A program made the position numbers and the translations under genes. Below are positions 60,924 through 64,000 of a stretch of DNA of 64,000 bases, piece after piece. Every line of letters starts with the position of its first letter. Position 1 is the first letter of the stretch. This stretch comes from an uncultured Latescibacterota bacterium (GTDB taxonomy: Bacteria > Latescibacterota > UBA2968 > UBA8231). The stretch spans positions 3,370,599 to 3,434,598 of the forward strand of contig OX638377.1 of NCBI GenBank assembly GCA_951813615.1, given 5' to 3'. A model generated the notes under the pieces. The model ran no database searches, was not told the DNA's origin, and worked only from the letters and a program-made list of their open reading frames with translations.

Positions 60924-62828
60924 TTATCCATGAAAATAAGCGTGCCCCTCGCCCATAAACCAGAAAATATCCACCAAATACGACAACCCAATCCCCAAGA
61001 AATACCCGGCGATCAATCCCATAAAAAACGGCCGCGCCTGGCGGTACGCCGCAATCCCCCCATAGCGCATAATCGCACTCTTGGCCACCCATGCCAAGAA
61101 GACCGAAAACGCAATGAGTCGGGTCATCCACAGCGGGGCTACCGCAATGCCCACCGGGTGTAGCGGCCACCAGTGGAGGCGATACTGGAGGAAGGCCAAA
61201 ATTGAGTACACCACCACCCCGATCCCAAAGTAAGACAACTTGTTCCAGTCGGTCGGCCAAGGATCGTTGAAGTGGCGGATCACCCCGTTGTACGCCATGC
61301 CGCCGGCACCACCGCCAGCGATAAAGTACCAGGAGCCGAAATTGCCCGCGCCGTATTTGTAGCACAGCGAGAGGACGAAATAGAGACAGGTAGTGAAGCC
61401 CACGACCGCGGCAATGCCCAGTGCCAAGGCCATCGACCGGCGAACCCGGTACAGCTCGCCGAGCCGTGCGCCGTGCGCCGCCGCCGGCATAAAGAGCGAT
61501 TGCACATCCCCGAACCAAGTGTAAGAAACCCCCAGCGCCACCAAATTATGCCCCCCGACACTCGTGCCGGTTATCGCCAGCGCAAAAGCCTGAGCACCCA
61601 CCGGCGGCGTCAAAAAATAGACCCCCGCCTGCACCACCAGTCGCGTGATGCCGTAGTACGCGACCAACACGCCGAAAATAAGAAGCACGGCGATGTGCAG
61701 ATCCATCCCGGACCGCCACAGCCAGCCGAGGATATAGACCAACGCGGCCATAAATCCGCAAACCGCCGTGCGATACGAAACCATTTCCTCGCTGTCGTCT
61801 AAGGTCCGCCGTCCCCCCAAGGCTTGGCGCATGACCGCCACTAGATGGCCCCGCGCCATCCACAAGCTCAACAACACCATCGCCGTAAATCCGCCCCAAG
61901 CCTGCCAAGAAAGTGACTGCATCCCCCAGACGAAAGCGTCGGGCCGCGTCACGTCGTAGCCGATGCGGTTGGTAATCCCCTCTTGTACCACGGCTACCAA
62001 ATAAAAGAACACAATACTGAACGAGACGCTGGTGCTGACCAGATACATAAAGCCGATCACCGGAAAGTAGAGCATCAGGCTGATGGTGGGGAACTCTCGG
62101 CTCAGTTGCAGATTGACGGCGTGGTTGAAGTTGATTTTGGGAAAGCCGATGTAAAACGAGCCAATAATGTTGAACAGGATCATCCCCAGCGGAATCGCCG
62201 CGCCGATCCAAAACCCCTTGGAGCGCACAATCGCCCGCCCATCGGCGTCAATCAACAACCGAGGCATTTCCATCAGGGGAAAGACCAGCCGCTCGTGCTC
62301 GACCCATTGGCGGCGGAAAATCACCACCAAGCAAAAGCAGGCAAAGTACACGGTCAGAATCAGGCTCAACAGCCAAAACAGCGGCCCGATCCAGACATCG
62401 AATGGCAGGGCTTGCCCCTTGGGCAGTCCCTCGTAGAACCAGCGCATGGCGTCGCCGTCAGCGCGGGGCACGATCCAATCGGGCAGGTAGGGATGGATGT
62501 TGCCCGCCCAATCGTTTTCCGGGGTGGCTCCGTAGTACGGCGATGAAATGATCGCCAACAAGGTGCCGACGATAAAGGTCGGAATCCCGGTCGCCGCCAA
62601 GCCCATGATCACAATGACAGCCAACTCGGCGGGCCGCAACGCCCACGTGGGGCGCATCCACCGCACTAGCGCATTCGCCAGTAGAATCACCACAAAGCAA
62701 AAGCCGGCGCTAGTCGGAAAATACGACCACGTAATCTCCGAAGAGCGCACCATCCAAATCGAATAGGGTGCCCCCATGACAATGGCCATCACGACCACAA
62801 TCCCCAGCACGGCCGAGCGCAAAGTCAT
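60924..62828 (-). CDS. DUF6785/DUF6784-like multi-helix membrane protein
   Basis: 634 residues with about 12-14 membrane helices. Family-like segments: YYGATPENDWAGNIHPYLPDWIVP, FRRQWVEHERLVFPLMEMPRLL and RLHWWPLHPVGIAV. The same segments occur in residues 1450-2088 of the fusion at 6591-12857 (YYATPENNWGEVFFPHVTPW; HRQWSQHERLAYPMVQLP; FYWWPLHPLGFIV). In this locus it is a separate gene, upstream of the RelE/RHH module and the M28-like/FtsX gene on the same strand. Probably a transporter or part of a membrane complex; substrate unknown. Confidence 0.8.
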   Translation of the reverse strand: MTLRSAVLGIVVVMAIVMGAPYSIWMVRSSEITWSYFPTSAGFCFVVILLANALVRWMRPTWALRPAELAVIVIMGLAATGIPTFIVGTLLAIISSPYYGATPENDWAGNIHPYLPDWIVPRADGDAMRWFYEGLPKGQALPFDVWIGPLFWLLSLILTVYFACFCLVVIFRRQWVEHERLVFPLMEMPRLLIDADGRAIVRSKGFWIGAAIPLGMILFNIIGSFYIGFPKINFNHAVNLQLSREFPTISLMLYFPVIGFMYLVSTSVSFSIVFFYLVAVVQEGITNRIGYDVTRPDAFVWGMQSLSWQAWGGFTAMVLLSLWMARGHLVAVMRQALGGRRTLDDSEEMVSYRTAVCGFMAALVYILGWLWRSGMDLHIAVLLIFGVLVAYYGITRLVVQAGVYFLTPPVGAQAFALAITGTSVGGHNLVALGVSYTWFGDVQSLFMPAAAHGARLGELYRVRRSMALALGIAAVVGFTTCLYFVLSLCYKYGAGNFGSWYFIAGGGAGGMAYNGVIRHFNDPWPTDWNKLSYFGIGVVVYSILAFLQYRLHWWPLHPVGIAVAPLWMTRLIAFSVFLAWVAKSAIMRYGGIAAYRQARPFFMGLIAGYFLGIGLSYLVDIFWFMGEGHAYFHG

Positions 62829-62909
62829 GTTATACCACCCCTGCTCAAGCGATAATTTACATTATCCATTTTTTTGTATATTTAATGTTTAGCATCAATG
62901 TATTGAACT

Positions 62910-64000
62910 ATGTCCACGAACCGCTTCATATCCCTTATCTTCGCACTGCTGCTGACGGCTTGCTCCAAAAGCACCAGCCCAGATAGCAGCTCGCAGTCCC
63001 TCTGCACGGACGCGCCCGGCACCATCTGCACTTGGGCCGGCACGGGCGAAGCTGGTTTCAACGGCGAAGGCCAGCCGCTGCTGGCTTCCACCTTCTATTG
63101 GCCCGTCGATCTCACCTTCACCCCCTCGGGCCAGACCTACCTCCTCGATTGGAACAATCACCGCGTGCGCCGCGTGACTCCGGAGGGCACTCTCGTCACC
63201 GTCATTGGCACGGACTTCGTCGGCGACGGCCCCTACGACGAATCCGACCAGGTGCCTCCCGGCGCACCCGGCACCGAGGTCCACCTCAACCATCCAACCC
63301 ATATTCTACCGCTGGCCGACGGCACCCTGCTGCTAACGGCTTGGCACAATCACAAGCTGCGTCTCTACGATCCGCAGACCGGGCTTGTCCAAGTCATCTG
63401 CGGCGCGGGGCCGGGCTTTGCCGGCGACGGCGGACCGGCCCGCGACGCGCTCCTGAGCCAGCCGCCGCAGACGGTCTTAGGCCCTGACGGCGGGCTATAC
63501 ATCCTCGACCAGCGCAACCAACGAGTGCGCAAAATAGACCCCGACGGCATTATCACCACCGTCGTAGGCACCGGCGTGGCCGGGTTTGCCGGCGATGGCG
63601 GCAGCCCCCGCGACGCCCAGCTCCAAATGCCAGCCGGAGCCAACCCACCGCCGGCCGGGAGCTTGGTCTTTGGTCCGCAAGGTCGGCTCTATATCGCCGA
63701 CGCCCTCAACCACCGCATCCGCCGCGTCGATTTCGATCAAGACCTAATCGAAACGGTGGCTGGCAACGGCGCAGCCGATAGTGGCGGCGACGACGGTCCG
63801 GCCCTCAGCGCCGATCTCAACAACCCGCGCGACTTGGCCTTTGGTCCCGACGGGCGGCTCTACATTGCCGACGAATTCAACCACCGTATCCGTGCTCTTG
63901 ACCTAGAGACCGGCATCATTGAGACCGTTGCTGGCAGCGGCGAGGAAGGCTTTTCCGGTGATGGCGGCCCCGCCCTCAGCGCCGATCTCAACCGACCTGC
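62910..64000 (+). CDS. NHL-repeat lipoprotein, cut by the window end
   Basis: At least 363 codons from ATG 62910, continuing beyond the window with no stop. Lipoprotein signal with LLLTACSK (Cys near 18). Then repeated NHL blades of about 55 residues, each with a pattern like GPDGRLYIADEFNHRIRALD followed by IETVAGSGEEGFSGDGGPA. Blades begin near residues 40, 110, 175, 240 and 290. Such propellers bind proteins or polysaccharides at the cell surface. It is divergent from the DUF6785-like gene, with 81 bases between the starts. Ligand unknown. Confidence 0.88.
   Translation, partial: MSTNRFISLIFALLLTACSKSTSPDSSSQSLCTDAPGTICTWAGTGEAGFNGEGQPLLASTFYWPVDLTFTPSGQTYLLDWNNHRVRRVTPEGTLVTVIGTDFVGDGPYDESDQVPPGAPGTEVHLNHPTHILPLADGTLLLTAWHNHKLRLYDPQTGLVQVICGAGPGFAGDGGPARDALLSQPPQTVLGPDGGLYILDQRNQRVRKIDPDGIITTVVGTGVAGFAGDGGSPRDAQLQMPAGANPPPAGSLVFGPQGRLYIADALNHRIRRVDFDQDLIETVAGNGAADSGGDDGPALSADLNNPRDLAFGPDGRLYIADEFNHRIRALDLETGIIETVAGSGEEGFSGDGGPALSADLNRP

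Noticed and set aside
62895..63302. 135-codon minus frame at the right end of the window
   Set aside because: Shadow of the NHL-repeat lipoprotein gene, which runs off the window on the + strand.

Overview
The window is about 64 kb of GC-rich bacterial DNA with one AT-richer island near 23.2-27.6 kb. There are no rRNA, tRNA or CRISPR features. The gene content includes phytanoyl-CoA-type dioxygenases, a sulfatase, CehA/McbA-type metallohydrolases, an ASPIC/FG-GAP protein, giant FtsX proteins, DUF6785-like multi-helix membrane proteins, a TonB receptor, and a secreted protein with a C-terminal PNPFN/FlgD-like sorting tail. Together these suggest a Gram-negative (diderm) heterotroph of the Latescibacterota / Poribacteria / Planctomycetota kind. 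That placement is inferred from gene content only; no marker gene is present.

Layout. 0.2-6.6 kb (+): a parvulin lipoprotein, a pentapeptide-repeat membrane protein and an FG-GAP/ASPIC lipoprotein with overlapping start/stop codons, then a sulfatase. 6.6-12.9 kb (-): a 2088-residue fusion of a PA/M28-like/FtsX protein with a DUF6785-like membrane protein, divergent from a CreD-like protein and a sialate O-acetylesterase (+). 16.5-23.2 kb (-): a PhyH dioxygenase and two paralogous CehA/McbA-type hydrolases with a HigB/HigA-like toxin-antitoxin (TA) pair lodged between them. 23.2-27.6 kb: a low-GC restriction-modification island. The restriction gene has a stop codon and a 942-bp IS5-family insertion; the methyltransferase is intact. 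27.8-38.1 kb: an enolase-superfamily gene (+), an eight-gene sugar-type operon (-: RbsB-RbsA-RbsC, Gfo/Idh/MocA, two SDR, PhyH, formamidase) and a divergent galM (+).

38.2-48.0 kb (-): a vitamin B12 acquisition cluster led by a cobalamin riboswitch. It encodes a BtuB-like receptor, a secreted beta-propeller comparable to Bacteroides BtuG, a PduO-type adenosyltransferase, a binding protein, BtuC and BtuD. An HTH/VapC pair and a second, signal-less binding protein follow. 48.4-52.3 kb (-): a glycogen debranching enzyme and acetyl-CoA synthetase. 52.5-55.5 kb: PIN/RHH and HicB/HicA modules around an SDR and a mannose-6-phosphate isomerase. 55.5-62.8 kb (-): a second M28-like/FtsX protein and a separate DUF6785-like protein with a RelE/RHH module between them, i.e. 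the split version of the fusion at 6.6-12.9 kb. The window ends inside an NHL-repeat lipoprotein gene (+).

The strongest candidates for something new are three. First, the M28-like/FtsX + DUF6785 pair occurs once fused and once split with reversed order, and both copies have altered peptidase metal sites. Second, the riboswitch-controlled B12 operon contains a BtuG-like propeller carrying a different export/anchoring tail, and its receptor gene appears to have the intrinsic terminator inside its own signal-peptide codons. Third, the decayed restriction gene can be restored exactly by removing the IS.
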